From DAHUYF01 sp963838385 (GTDB lineage Bacteria > Pseudomonadota > Alphaproteobacteria > ATCC43930 > CGMCC-115725): a DNA stretch of 64,000 nt. The translations under genes were made by a program, and so were the position numbers. Positions 51,435-59,883 of the stretch are shown piece after piece (positions within the stretch are counted from its first letter, which is position 1; every line of letters begins with the position of its first letter). The notes below the pieces were generated by a model that was given only the letters and a program-made list of their open reading frames with translations, did no database searches and was not told the DNA's origin. The DNA lies in the NCBI GenBank assembly GCA_963838385.1, contig CAWIRE010000001.1, forward strand, positions 1,674,001-1,738,000. The letters run 5' to 3'.

Positions 51435-51555
51435 GACGGGTATGCGGGCGAAGCTGCATGGGCGCCCGATCCTCGCCGACCGAAGCGGGCGGCGCAAGCG
51501 GCGAAGCGACAAATACCGTTGCGGCCGCGTACCAACCCATGATTCTGTCGCAGCC

Positions 51556-52168
51556 ATGCGATCCCGGCTTTGCGCCTCGATCCTCGTCCTGCCGGCGCTG
51601 CTCGCCGCCTGCGCGGCGCCGCCGCCCGCCCCGGCGCGCGACGCCGCCGCCTGCCTCGCCCGAACTCGACACTGCCGGCGTGAGCTATGCGCTCGCCGCC
51701 GTGCCGGCCAGCATCGATGCCTGCGCCGTCGAGACGCCGGTGCGCGTCAGCGCCACCGGCATCGCCTGGAACCGGCCGGGGGTGGTGAGCTGCGCCTTCG
51801 CGCTCGAGCTCGACGCCTTCATCCGCGACGAGGTGCAGCCGCTGGCGCTGGCCCGATTCGGCCAGAGGGTGCGGCAGCTCAGGCATTTCGGGACCTATGC
51901 CTGCCGCCGCGAGACCGGCAATGGCGGCCGCTGGAGCGTGCACGCCTCGGGTCGCGCCATCGACCTCGCGGGCTTCGAGCTCGCCGACGGCACGCGGATC
52001 ACGGTCGAGCGCGACTGGCGTGGCCACGGCGCCAAGAGCCGGTTCCTGCACGCGCTGGCGCGGCGCGCCTGCGGCCGCTTCAGCGTCGTCCTCACCCCCG
52101 ACTCGGACCGCGACCACCGCACCCACATCCATCTCGACGAGGGTCCCTGGAGGCTCTGCGGCGCTTAG
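51556..52168 (+). CDS. Extensin-like lipoprotein, split by a one-base insertion
   Basis: The corrected product is 203 residues. The first frame gives a lipoprotein signal (MRSRLCASILVLPALLAAC). After CLA the second frame continues ELDTAGVSYALAAV, RVSATGIAWNRPGVVSCAFALELDAFI, RETGNGGRWSVHASGRAIDLAGFELADG and SVVLTPDSDRDHRTHIHLDEG. This is the extensin-like/LAS-type metallopeptidase-like domain with the His-Asp-His pattern (SVHASGRAIDL, HIHLD). The break is a C-run at 51659-51661 (GCCCGAA for GCCGAA). A role in cell-wall remodelling is likely. The gene is divergent from the epimerase. Confidence 0.8.
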
Positions 52169-52171
52169 GAG

Positions 52172-53680
52172 CTAGGCCGGCGTCGCCGCCGGCAGGCCGA
52201 GCAGCGCGCGGCGGCGCAGCCACAGGCTCGGGCGATAGCGGTCGGAGCCGATGGTTTCGTAGAGCCGGCACATGATCTCGTAGGTGCGCGCGACGCCGAG
52301 CCGGTCGGCCAGAGCCAGCGGCCCCAGCGGGTAGTTCAAGCCGAGCTGCATCGCCTGGTCGATATCGGCGGGGCTGGCGAGGCCCATCTGCGCCATCTCG
52401 GCGCCGAGATTGGCGATCATCGCGGTGATGCGCTGGGCGATGAAGCCGGGACTGTCCTTGATGCGGGTCACCGCGCGGCCCGCCGCGCCGAGCACCGCCG
52501 CCGCGGCCTCGGCCGCCGCCGGATCGGCGCCCGGCGCGGTCATCAGCGTGATCCGCCGGCTGGTGTCATGGGCGAGATCGATCGCCACCGTGCGCCGCGC
52601 ATCGAGCCCGAGCCTGAGCGCGATCGCGGTGCAATCCTCGCCCCAGGGCGCCACCAGGATCGGGCTCGCGCCGTCATCGGGCGCCTCAGTCCCGACGCCG
52701 GCGGCGACCGCCAGCGCCACCAGCCCTTCGACCGGCTCCGGCACGATGACCCGCGCCGGCAGCGGCGCAGCCGGCAGCGGCGGCGGCGCGGCGGCGAGCT
52801 TTTTGCCGTCGCCATCGTAGCGATAGAAGCCCTGCCCGGTCTTCCGGCCGTAGCGCCCGGCGAGGTAGAGGCTCTCATGCAGCGGCGTCGATTTGAGGCG
52901 CGGATCGTACCAGTAGCCCTTGTGCACGATCTCGCCGACGGGATAGTTCACGTCGATGCCGGTGAGGTCCATGAGCTCGAACGGGCCCATGCGAAAATGA
53001 CAGCACTCGCGCATCACGAGATCGATGTCCTCGGGCGCGGCGACGCTTTCCTGCAGCAGGTGCAGCGCTTCCTGGTAATAGGCGCGGCCGCCGAGATTGA
53101 CGAGGAAGCCCGGCGCGTCCTTGACCGTCACCGGCGTGCGTCCCATGCGCCGGCCGAGCTCGCTCAGCGCCGCGACCACCGGCGCGTCGGTATCGGCCGC
53201 GGCGATGATCTCGACCAGCCGCATCAGCGGCACCGGATTGAAGAAATGCATGCCGGCGATGCGCCGGCGCACGCGGCAGGCCTGGGCGATGGCGGCGATC
53301 GGGATCGACGAGGTGTTGGAGGCGATGATCGCGTCTTCCGCCAGCACCGCCTCGAGCGCGCGGAAGAGCGTGCGCTTGACCTCGATGCGCTCGACGATCG
53401 CCTCGATCACGACGCCGCAGGGAGCGAGATCCCCGACCTCGGAGACCAGCGTGAGCCGCGCCTTCGCCGCCGCGACCTGATCGGGCCTGGCCTCGCGCTT
53501 CTCGACCAGGCGGCCGAGGCGCTGGAACAGCATGACCCGCGCCTTGTCGAGCTGCGCCGCATCGGCATCGGTGAGGCGCACGGCGAGCCCGCCGGTGAGC
53601 GCCACCTGGGCGATGCCCGAGCCCATCGCACCCGCGCCCACCACGCCCAGCACGAAATCGCGCGCACCGATATCGATCAT
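52172..53680 (-). CDS. 3-hydroxyacyl-CoA dehydrogenase (PaaH-like)
   Basis: The 502-residue protein has the Rossmann N-domain GVVGAGAMGSGIAQVALTGG, the substrate-orientation motif SNTSSIPIAAIA, GMHFFNPVPLMRLVEI, and two 3HCDH C-terminal domains (KDAPGFLVNLGGRAYYQEA and KDSPGFIAQRITAMIANLG). This duplicated form is typical of PaaH in phenylacetate degradation and of other long 3-hydroxybutyryl-CoA dehydrogenases. No other paa genes are nearby. GGAGGAGCGA precedes the ATG at 53680. It converges on the extensin-like gene, with only 3 bp between the two stops. Confidence 0.87.
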   Translation of the reverse strand: MIDIGARDFVLGVVGAGAMGSGIAQVALTGGLAVRLTDADAAQLDKARVMLFQRLGRLVEKREARPDQVAAAKARLTLVSEVGDLAPCGVVIEAIVERIEVKRTLFRALEAVLAEDAIIASNTSSIPIAAIAQACRVRRRIAGMHFFNPVPLMRLVEIIAAADTDAPVVAALSELGRRMGRTPVTVKDAPGFLVNLGGRAYYQEALHLLQESVAAPEDIDLVMRECCHFRMGPFELMDLTGIDVNYPVGEIVHKGYWYDPRLKSTPLHESLYLAGRYGRKTGQGFYRYDGDGKKLAAAPPPLPAAPLPARVIVPEPVEGLVALAVAAGVGTEAPDDGASPILVAPWGEDCTAIALRLGLDARRTVAIDLAHDTSRRITLMTAPGADPAAAEAAAAVLGAAGRAVTRIKDSPGFIAQRITAMIANLGAEMAQMGLASPADIDQAMQLGLNYPLGPLALADRLGVARTYEIMCRLYETIGSDRYRPSLWLRRRALLGLPAATPA

Positions 53681-53997
53681 TCGCTCCTCCGGGATGTGCG
53701 GGGCGCGACGGTGGCACGGCGCCGCCGGCTTGGCAAGACATCCGCCGCCACGGCGCGGACATTGGCGGGAGGCAATGAACGCCCCGGCGGCGGGCCGCGT
53801 TCGCATGGTTTAACGGCGCGCCATGAAACGAAGTACCGCGCGACAATCATGGCAAATATTCTGGAAGTGCTGCCGGCACGCCAAGCTTTAGCCTGGTTGT
53901 TACAGATCGCCGGTTAAATGTTGCCATGACTTACGGAAGCTTCGTTCGCGGCATCGTGTTGTCTCTCTATCAGACACGGACAGAGAGGCCGCGAGCG
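53681..53997. other. Intergenic stretch without a convincing gene
   Basis: The 317-bp gap between the dehydrogenase and a small ORF contains a 22-codon ATG frame (53849-53917) of doubtful meaning and is otherwise non-coding by eye. An AT-richer patch at 53830-53950 probably holds the promoter of the 53998 gene. Confidence 0.4.
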
Positions 53998-54159
53998 ATG
54001 GCAGATCGCACCGACGAAATCCGCTACTTGCGCCAGAAGGCTCGACAGTTCCGCGAACTGGCCGCCACCTACGACACGGAAATCTCGCCCCTGCTGCTCG
54101 AGATCGCGATCGAGCTCGAGCTGCGCGCCGACGCGCTGGAACGCGAGGACGAGGACTAG
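53998..54159 (+). CDS. Small helical hypothetical protein
   Basis: A 53-residue protein starting MADRTDEIRYLRQKARQFRE and ending in an acidic EREDED tail. It is a single amphipathic helical hairpin (residues 5-22 and 30-48). Small proteins of this type (RxxAxxFRxLAxxxxD) are common and uncharacterised in alphaproteobacteria. An ATG at 53926 is in frame but gives a non-conserved leader. The role is unknown. Confidence 0.6.
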   Translation: MADRTDEIRYLRQKARQFRELAATYDTEISPLLLEIAIELELRADALEREDED

Positions 54160-54265
54160 GAGCCGGACTCACTCAGGCTAAGCTTGATCGGTGCTGCTCC
54201 CGCCGCTTGCGCCGCGCCGCCGCCGCTGCCATGACTGGGGCCGGGGGAAGCGGAGCCGAAGCACG

Positions 54266-55315
54266 ATGAACACGATCAGCCTGCAAGACCGGATCAAGCG
54301 CTATGGCGTCGATCCTGCCTGGCTCGCGCAGCGCCAGGAGGAGATCATCGATCCCGCCCTGCCGATCTGCGATCCGCACCATCATCTCTGGGATTTTCCC
54401 ACCAATCGCTATCTGCTGCCGGAGCTCATCGCCGATGCCGGCAGCGGCCACGCCGTCGAACGCACCGTCTTCGTCGAATGCACCGCCTTTTATCGCGCCG
54501 GCGGGCCCGAGGAGCTGCGCGTGGTCGGCGAGACCGAATTCGTCAACGGCGCGGCGGCGATGGCGGCGAGCGGGCGCTACGGCCGGCTCCGGGCCTGCGC
54601 CGGCATCGTGGGCTATGCCGATCTCACGCGGGGAGCGGCGGTGGAGCGCGTGCTGGCGGCGCATGTCGCCGCCGGCAACGGGCGCTTGCGCGGCATTCGC
54701 CACGCCGCCGGCTGGGATGCCAGCGATGCGGTGCAGAACAGCCATACGCAGCCGCCGCCGGAGCTGTTCCGGCGTAGCGATTTCCGCCAGGGCTTCGCCA
54801 AGCTCGCCCAGTTCGGATTGAGCTTCGACGTCTGGCTCTATCATCCGCAGCTCGCCGAGGTCGCCGAGCTCGCCCGCGCCTTTCCCGACCAGCCCATGGT
54901 GCTCGATCATGTCGGCGGCCCGCTCGGCATCGGTCCCTACGCCGGCAAGCGGGACGAGGTCTTTGCCCAATGGCAGAGCGCCATCCGCACGCTCGCCGGC
55001 TGCCCCAATCTGCACGTGAAGCTGGGCGGGCTCGGCATGAAGATCTGCGGCTTCGAGCTCCACAAGCGCGCAGCGCCGCCGAGCTCGGAGGAGCTCGCGG
55101 CGCTGTGGCGGCCCTATGTCGAGACCTGCATCGAGGCGTTCGGTGCCGAGCGCTGCATGTTCGAGAGCAATTTCCCCGTCGACAAGGTGTCGTGCAGCTA
55201 TGCCGTGCTGTGGAACGCCTTCAAGCGCCTGGCGGCGGGCGCCTCGGCGGCGGAGAAATCGCTGCTCTTCCGCGACACGGCAATGCGCTTCTATCGCCTC
55301 GAGGCGGAGGCATGA
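54266..55315 (+). CDS. Amidohydrolase family 2 (TIM-barrel metal-dependent hydrolase)
   Basis: The 349-residue product has the ICDPHHHLWDFP metal motif (H-x-H) at residues 32-43, VFVECTAFYR, ACAGIVGYADL, MVLDHVGGPLGIG and MFESNFPVDK (catalytic Asp region). This is the LigI/2-pyrone-4,6-dicarboxylate-lactonase-like branch, whose members open lactones or decarboxylate aromatic acids. It overlaps the next gene as ATGA. The substrate cannot be named, but a role in aromatic or lactone breakdown fits the region. Confidence 0.82.
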   Translation: MNTISLQDRIKRYGVDPAWLAQRQEEIIDPALPICDPHHHLWDFPTNRYLLPELIADAGSGHAVERTVFVECTAFYRAGGPEELRVVGETEFVNGAAAMAASGRYGRLRACAGIVGYADLTRGAAVERVLAAHVAAGNGRLRGIRHAAGWDASDAVQNSHTQPPPELFRRSDFRQGFAKLAQFGLSFDVWLYHPQLAEVAELARAFPDQPMVLDHVGGPLGIGPYAGKRDEVFAQWQSAIRTLAGCPNLHVKLGGLGMKICGFELHKRAAPPSSEELAALWRPYVETCIEAFGAERCMFESNFPVDKVSCSYAVLWNAFKRLAAGASAAEKSLLFRDTAMRFYRLEAEA

Positions 55316-56373
55316 GCGCGGCCACGATCTCCTCGACCGGCAACGTCATCGCGGTGCTGCCGCAGCACCGCTTCGACGAGGCGGCGCTCGAGCGCTTCAT
55401 GCGCGAGCGCATCGCGGGCTTCGTGCCGCCGCTGCGCGTGGCGCAATTCCACGGCGGCATGTCGAACCCGACCTTCATGCTGGAGGACGGCGCCGGCCGG
55501 CGGCTGGTGCTGCGCAAGAAGCCGCCGGGCAAGCTGCTGCCCTCGGCGCATGCGGTCGAGCGCGAGTTCAAGGTCATCGCCGCGCTGGCCGGCAGCGACG
55601 TGCCGGTGGCGCGCGCCTATGCGCTGTGCGAGGACGAGGCGGTGATCGGCCGCCCCTTCTACATCATGGAACATGTCGAAGGCCGCGTCTTGCGCAACTA
55701 CACCCTGCCGGACAGCGCGCCGGCGGAGCGCGCCGCGATCTATGACGCGATGAACGCGGCGCTGGCGCGGCTGCACGCCGTCGACTACCGGGCGCTCGGG
55801 CTCGGCGATTACGGCAAGGCCGGCGGCTACGCCGAGCGCCAGATCAGCCGCTGGGCGCGGCAATACGAGGCGAGCCGGACCGACGACATCGCGGCCATGG
55901 AGCGGCTCGCGCGCTGGCTGCCGCAGCATCTCCCCGCAGCGGACGAGACCACGATCGTGCATGGCGATTTCCGCCTCGAGAACATGATCTGGCATCCCCG
56001 CGAGCCGCGCATTCTCGCCATCGTCGACTGGGAGCTGGGCACGCTCGGCCATCCGCTCGCCGACCTCGCCTATAACTGCCTGCCCTGGCACGTGAGCGAC
56101 GAGCAGCGCGGCGACCTCATGGCGCTCGGCGCGGATTACGGCATTCCCAGCGAGGAGCAGTACCTCGCCGCCTATTGCCGGCGCAGCGGGCGCGACGGCA
56201 TCGCCCATTGGCGCTTCTGGCTGGTGCTGTCGCTGTTTCGCCTCGCCGCCATCTCGCAAGGCGTCTACAAGCGCGGGCTCGACGGCAATGTCAGCTCGCC
56301 CGGCGCCCTCGACCGCGGCGCCAAGGCGCGCCGCCTCGCCGAGGCCGCGTGGGCGCTGGCGGAAAGCGCCTGA
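55312..56373 (+). CDS. Aminoglycoside phosphotransferase-fold kinase (ACAD10-like)
   Basis: A 353-residue APH/choline-kinase-fold protein: LVLRKKPPGKLLPSAHAVEREFKVIAAL (ATP-binding lysine), the catalytic VHGDFRLENMIWHP (Brenner HGDxxxxN motif) and the metal motif IVDWELGTLGHPLAD. This subfamily is related to the kinase domain of ACAD10/11, which phosphorylates 4-hydroxyacyl-CoAs for their degradation, and is often encoded near acyl-CoA genes. An antibiotic-resistance role is unlikely. It is translationally coupled to the amidohydrolase. Confidence 0.84.
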   Translation: MSAATISSTGNVIAVLPQHRFDEAALERFMRERIAGFVPPLRVAQFHGGMSNPTFMLEDGAGRRLVLRKKPPGKLLPSAHAVEREFKVIAALAGSDVPVARAYALCEDEAVIGRPFYIMEHVEGRVLRNYTLPDSAPAERAAIYDAMNAALARLHAVDYRALGLGDYGKAGGYAERQISRWARQYEASRTDDIAAMERLARWLPQHLPAADETTIVHGDFRLENMIWHPREPRILAIVDWELGTLGHPLADLAYNCLPWHVSDEQRGDLMALGADYGIPSEEQYLAAYCRRSGRDGIAHWRFWLVLSLFRLAAISQGVYKRGLDGNVSSPGALDRGAKARRLAEAAWALAESA

Positions 56374-56380
56374 GGCGGCG

Positions 56381-56695
56381 CTACTCCTCGATCAGCGGCA
56401 CCCATTCGGCACGCTCCGCCGCCCTGAGCGCCACCGGCGCCGACGGCTCGGCATAGAGCAGCCGCGCCTCGGCGGGCGAGCCGCGGCGCGAGGCGAGCGC
56501 GCGCACGGTGACCTCGCGCCGCACCCGGCCCAGGCGCAGGATGAGGACATCGCCGACCCGCACGGGATGGCCGGGCTTCAGCACCGGCGCGCCGGCGATG
56601 GCGACGGCGCCGTCGCTGCACAGCCGCGCCGCCAGCGAGCGCGTCTTGGCGAAGCGCGCGAACCAGAGCCATTTGTCGAGGCGCAGCCCCGTCAT
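56381..56695 (-). CDS. S4-domain RNA-binding protein (HslR/Hsp15-like)
   Basis: A 104-residue protein with the S4 fold: LRLDKWLWFARFAKTRSLAARLCSDGAVAIAGAPVLKPGHPVRVGDVLIL. This is the Hsp15-type motif that binds stalled 50S-nascent chain complexes in the E. coli homologue. The C-terminal half is short and acidic. Its start overlaps the helicase stop by 4 bp. In many alphaproteobacteria the same S4 protein follows the same helicase, and FdxA/CarD come next. Here those two are 20 kb away. Confidence 0.86.
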   Translation of the reverse strand: MTGLRLDKWLWFARFAKTRSLAARLCSDGAVAIAGAPVLKPGHPVRVGDVLILRLGRVRREVTVRALASRRGSPAEARLLYAEPSAPVALRAAERAEWVPLIEE

Positions 56696-59193
56696 CGCGC
56701 CAGCCGCAGCTCCTTGAGCTTGGCGAAGGGGCCGTCGGCCGCTTCCGGCGCCTCGTCGCGGCGCTGCCGCGCCCGCTCGCCCGGCCGCGTCCTGCCGGCG
56801 CGCCGCGGCCGCGCATGGAAGCTGACCCCGCCCTCGCCCAGCACGGCGCGATAGCCCAGCGCCGGCAGCATCTGCGCCAGATCCTCGATCGCCGCGCCGG
56901 CGAGCTCAGCGAGATCCGGCGTCGCGGCGAACGCGCCGTGCCGCGCCAGGCGCCGCGCCGCCGCCGCCAGCCGCTCGACGCGGTCGGCACGGAGCACGCG
57001 CGGGCCGAGCACGCGCCAGCCCATCGCCGCATAGGCGTCGGCGGAGATCGCGGGATCGCGCGGCGCGCCGAGCGCCGGAACGGCGGGCACCGCTTCGCCG
57101 CGCCAGACGGCCCAGAGCAAGCCGCGCAGCGCCGCCGCGCGCGGCTTCAGCAGGGCATCGAGATAGACCGTCTCGGTGCCGAACCGCAGGCCGAGCCGGG
57201 CGAGCGCCTGGCGATCGCCGCCGGTGAGCGCCGCGCGCTGGCCGGCGACGACCGCGGCAGGCAGGCTGCCCAGGGCCTCGGCGAGCTGGAAGACGAGGCC
57301 GCGCGCCGGCCCCGAAAGCTCGGCGGCAAGCGCGCGGAACAGCGGCTGCAGCCCGCGCGCGATCGCCGTGCGCAGGAAATCGGCGAGCCGGCGCCGGACG
57401 CCGTCGCGCAGCTCGCCTTCGAGGAAGTCGCCGGGCAGCAGCTCGACGCGCGGCGTCAGCGCAGTCTCGCCCGGCAGCAGCCTTCCGACCCTGCCGCCGC
57501 GCCAGCACAGGGCGCCGTCCTCCGTCAGGCTGAAGTCGCCGTCCGCGGCCGCGGCGAGCCAGCGGGCGCGGGTGGCGATCTCGCCGCGCAGCACGCGGTT
57601 GGCGGCGGCGAGCAGCGTCTTGGCCGCGCTGCCGGCGGCGCCGGGATCGGGCAGGAAGCGGAAGCCATCGAGCCGGCCGACATAATGGCCCTCGACCTTC
57701 ACCTCGCCGTCGTGGCCGACCGAGGCCAGCAGCTCCTCGTCCGCGGCCAGGCGCTTGACCAGGAAGGCGGAGCGGCGATCGACGAAGCGCTGGGTGATGC
57801 GGTCGTGCAGCGCGTCCGACAGCTTGTCCTCGATGGCGCGCGCCCGTTCCTGCCATTCCACGGCGCCGGCGAGCCAGTCGGGACGATGCGCGATATAGGT
57901 CCAGGTGCGGATATGCGCGATGCGGGTCATCAGCCCGTCGATATCGCCATCGAGGCGGTCGAGCCGCTGCACCTGCCCCGCCACCCAGTCGGCCGGCAGC
58001 CGCTCCTGCGGGCCCATGAGGTGGCGATAGATCTGGCCCAGCAGCCGGGCATGGGTGTCGCTCATCACCTTGCGGAAATCCGGGATCTGGCAGACCTCCC
58101 AGAGCAGGCGCACGGCGGCGGGGTGGCGCGCCCGTTCGGCGATGTCCGGCTGCCGCGCCAGGCTGCGCAGCGCCATATGGTCGTCGGCCTCGCGCGCCGG
58201 CACCAGCCCCGGCGCCGGCGGCCGCTGCTCGAGGCTGCGCAGCAGCGCCGCGGGCGAGGCGTAGTCGAGCCGCGCATTGCGCCAGTAGAGCCGCGTCAGC
58301 GGGTCGAAGCGGTGGCTTTCCACCGCCTCCACCAGCTCCGGCTCCATCGGCCCCTGCTCGGCGGTGGTGCCGAAGGTGCCGTCGCTCATATGCCGTCCGG
58401 CGCGGCCGGCGATCTGGGCGATCTCCGCCGGGGCGAGGCGGCGCGGCGCCTGGCCGTCGAACTTGACCAGCCGGGCGAAGGCGACATGGTCGAGGTCCAT
58501 GTTGAGGCCCATGCCGATGGCGTCCGTGGCCACGAGGTAGTCGACCTCGCCCGACTGGAACATCGCCACCTGGGCGTTGCGCGCACGCGGGCTGAGCGCG
58601 CCCAGCACCACCGCCGCGCCGCCGCGCTGGCGGCGCATCAGCTCGGCCAGCGCGAAGACATCGGCCACGGCAAAGGCGACGACGGCGCTGCGCGGCGGCA
58701 GCCGCGTCAGCTTCTTCGGCCCGAGATAACGCAGGGTGGAGAAGCGCGGCCGGCCGACGAACTCCGCCTCCGGCACCAGCCGGCGCAGCAGCGGCTTGAT
58801 GGTATCGGCACCGAGGAGCATGGTCTCCGAAAGGCCGCGGGCCGCGAGCAGGCGATGGGTGAAGACATGGCCGCGCTCGGCATCGCCGCAGAGCTGGATC
58901 TCGTCGACCGCGAGAAACTCGACCGGCCGGTCGAGCGGCATGGATTCGACGGTGCAGACGAAATAGGCCGGGTTGGGCGGGACGATCTTCTCCTCGCCGG
59001 TGATCAGCGCCACGGCGCGGGCACCCTTGATCCGCACCACCCGGTCGTAGTTCTCGCGCGCCAGCAGGCGCAGCGGGAAGCCGATCATGCCGGTTGCGTG
59101 GCCGAGCATGCGTTCTATGGCTAGGTGGGTCTTGCCCGTATTGGTAGGGCCGAGGACGGCAAGAACGCGCGGGGCGGAAGCCAAGAAGCCCAT
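56692..59193 (-). CDS. SUV3-like superfamily 2 helicase
   Basis: The 833-residue product has the SUV3-type motifs VLGPTNTGKTHLAIERM (Walker A, residues 13-22), ITGEEK, VDEIQLCGD (DEIQ box), LGADTIKPLL, YLVATDAIGMGLNM and IAQIAGRAGR. Alphaproteobacterial versions carry a long C-terminal extension ending in basic residues, as seen here (ARPRRAGRTRPGERARQRRDE). SUV3 relatives unwind RNA or RNA-DNA in decay complexes; the bacterial function is not well defined. It overlaps the S4-domain gene and is followed by it in the operon. Confidence 0.87.
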   Translation of the reverse strand: MGFLASAPRVLAVLGPTNTGKTHLAIERMLGHATGMIGFPLRLLARENYDRVVRIKGARAVALITGEEKIVPPNPAYFVCTVESMPLDRPVEFLAVDEIQLCGDAERGHVFTHRLLAARGLSETMLLGADTIKPLLRRLVPEAEFVGRPRFSTLRYLGPKKLTRLPPRSAVVAFAVADVFALAELMRRQRGGAAVVLGALSPRARNAQVAMFQSGEVDYLVATDAIGMGLNMDLDHVAFARLVKFDGQAPRRLAPAEIAQIAGRAGRHMSDGTFGTTAEQGPMEPELVEAVESHRFDPLTRLYWRNARLDYASPAALLRSLEQRPPAPGLVPAREADDHMALRSLARQPDIAERARHPAAVRLLWEVCQIPDFRKVMSDTHARLLGQIYRHLMGPQERLPADWVAGQVQRLDRLDGDIDGLMTRIAHIRTWTYIAHRPDWLAGAVEWQERARAIEDKLSDALHDRITQRFVDRRSAFLVKRLAADEELLASVGHDGEVKVEGHYVGRLDGFRFLPDPGAAGSAAKTLLAAANRVLRGEIATRARWLAAAADGDFSLTEDGALCWRGGRVGRLLPGETALTPRVELLPGDFLEGELRDGVRRRLADFLRTAIARGLQPLFRALAAELSGPARGLVFQLAEALGSLPAAVVAGQRAALTGGDRQALARLGLRFGTETVYLDALLKPRAAALRGLLWAVWRGEAVPAVPALGAPRDPAISADAYAAMGWRVLGPRVLRADRVERLAAAARRLARHGAFAATPDLAELAGAAIEDLAQMLPALGYRAVLGEGGVSFHARPRRAGRTRPGERARQRRDEAPEAADGPFAKLKELRLAR

Positions 59194-59255
59194 GGCTCAA
59201 GAATTGGGCGGGACGGCGCCAAAGGCAAGCCGAAACGCCCGGACACCTCGCCGCG

Positions 59256-59750
59256 CTACCCGGCGGCGGCACCCGGAGCGTGGCGCACCGGCTCGGCGGT
59301 TATGTGGCTGCGCAGCGTGAGCGGGCGGCCGATCATCGCCATCGGCTCGAGCGAGCCGCCGGTGCCGCGCAGCGTCACCGTGCCATAGCCCAGGACCCGC
59401 CCCAGCAGGGACTGGTCGACATCGACGCTCTCGACCTTGGACCGGTTCATCTCGATGGTGTGGCGGGAGAGCACGCCGCGCTTGAAGAGGACGCGCTGAT
59501 CGGTGACGGCGAGCTCGGTGCCGAGGCGCCGCACCGCGGCGATCAGCAGCAGCAGGAGGCCCAGCAGCGCCGTCAGCGCGGCCAGGATCGGCAGCGCCGG
59601 CGGGGCGCCGGACGGGGTGTAGGCCGATCCCACGGCCAGCGCCGCGGCGACGAGGAAGGCGAGGATGGCACGGCCATAGACCAGCCAGTGCAGCCCGGTC
59701 TCGTAGACCACCCGCTCGCCCGGCAACAGCACCTTCTGGACATAGCTCAT
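59256..59750 (-). CDS. Membrane protein with bacterial PH domain
   Basis: The 164-residue protein begins MSYVQKVLLPGERVVYETGLHW, the standard opening of bPH-domain membrane proteins. Two transmembrane helices follow (about residues 26-46 and 55-78), and then the PH domain proper: ELAVTDQRVLFKRGVLSRHTIEMNRSKVESVDVDQSLLGRVLGYGTVTLRGTGGS. The ATG at 59750 is preferred because the upstream part of the open frame is unconserved and crosses the htpG promoter. The function of such proteins is unknown. It is divergent from htpG. Confidence 0.82.
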   Translation of the reverse strand: MSYVQKVLLPGERVVYETGLHWLVYGRAILAFLVAAALAVGSAYTPSGAPPALPILAALTALLGLLLLLIAAVRRLGTELAVTDQRVLFKRGVLSRHTIEMNRSKVESVDVDQSLLGRVLGYGTVTLRGTGGSLEPMAMIGRPLTLRSHITAEPVRHAPGAAAG

Positions 59751-59822
59751 CGACGCGCCACCCCCTCCAGGAGCCGCCAGTCTAGCATGCCGCCCCGCCC
59801 CAGGCCTTGCCGACGCCCGGCC

Positions 59823-59854
59823 CTTGCAACCCGCCGATATCCTGCATATCTCTG
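59823..59854 (+). promoter_or_regulatory. Predicted sigma-32 promoter of htpG
   Basis: CTTG (59823-59826), 18 bp, then CATATCTCTG (59845-59854). This matches the alphaproteobacterial heat-shock consensus CTTG-N17/18-CYTATNTNNG at every defined position except one. It ends 29 bp before the htpG ATG. The rpoH-type gene at 34018 would encode the cognate sigma factor. Confidence 0.65.
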
Positions 59855-59883
59855 CGCCAGCCCGACCAACCCCGACGCGAGCC

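Noticed and set aside
53849..53917. 22-codon ATG frame (MANILEVLPARQALAWLLQIAG)
   Set aside because: Protein-like composition, but no ribosome binding site, no recognisable leader function and no conserved context.
55312..56373. Reading the APH-fold kinase as an antibiotic-resistance gene
   Set aside because: The subfamily and the coupled amidohydrolase point to acyl-CoA or small-molecule metabolism, not aminoglycoside modification.
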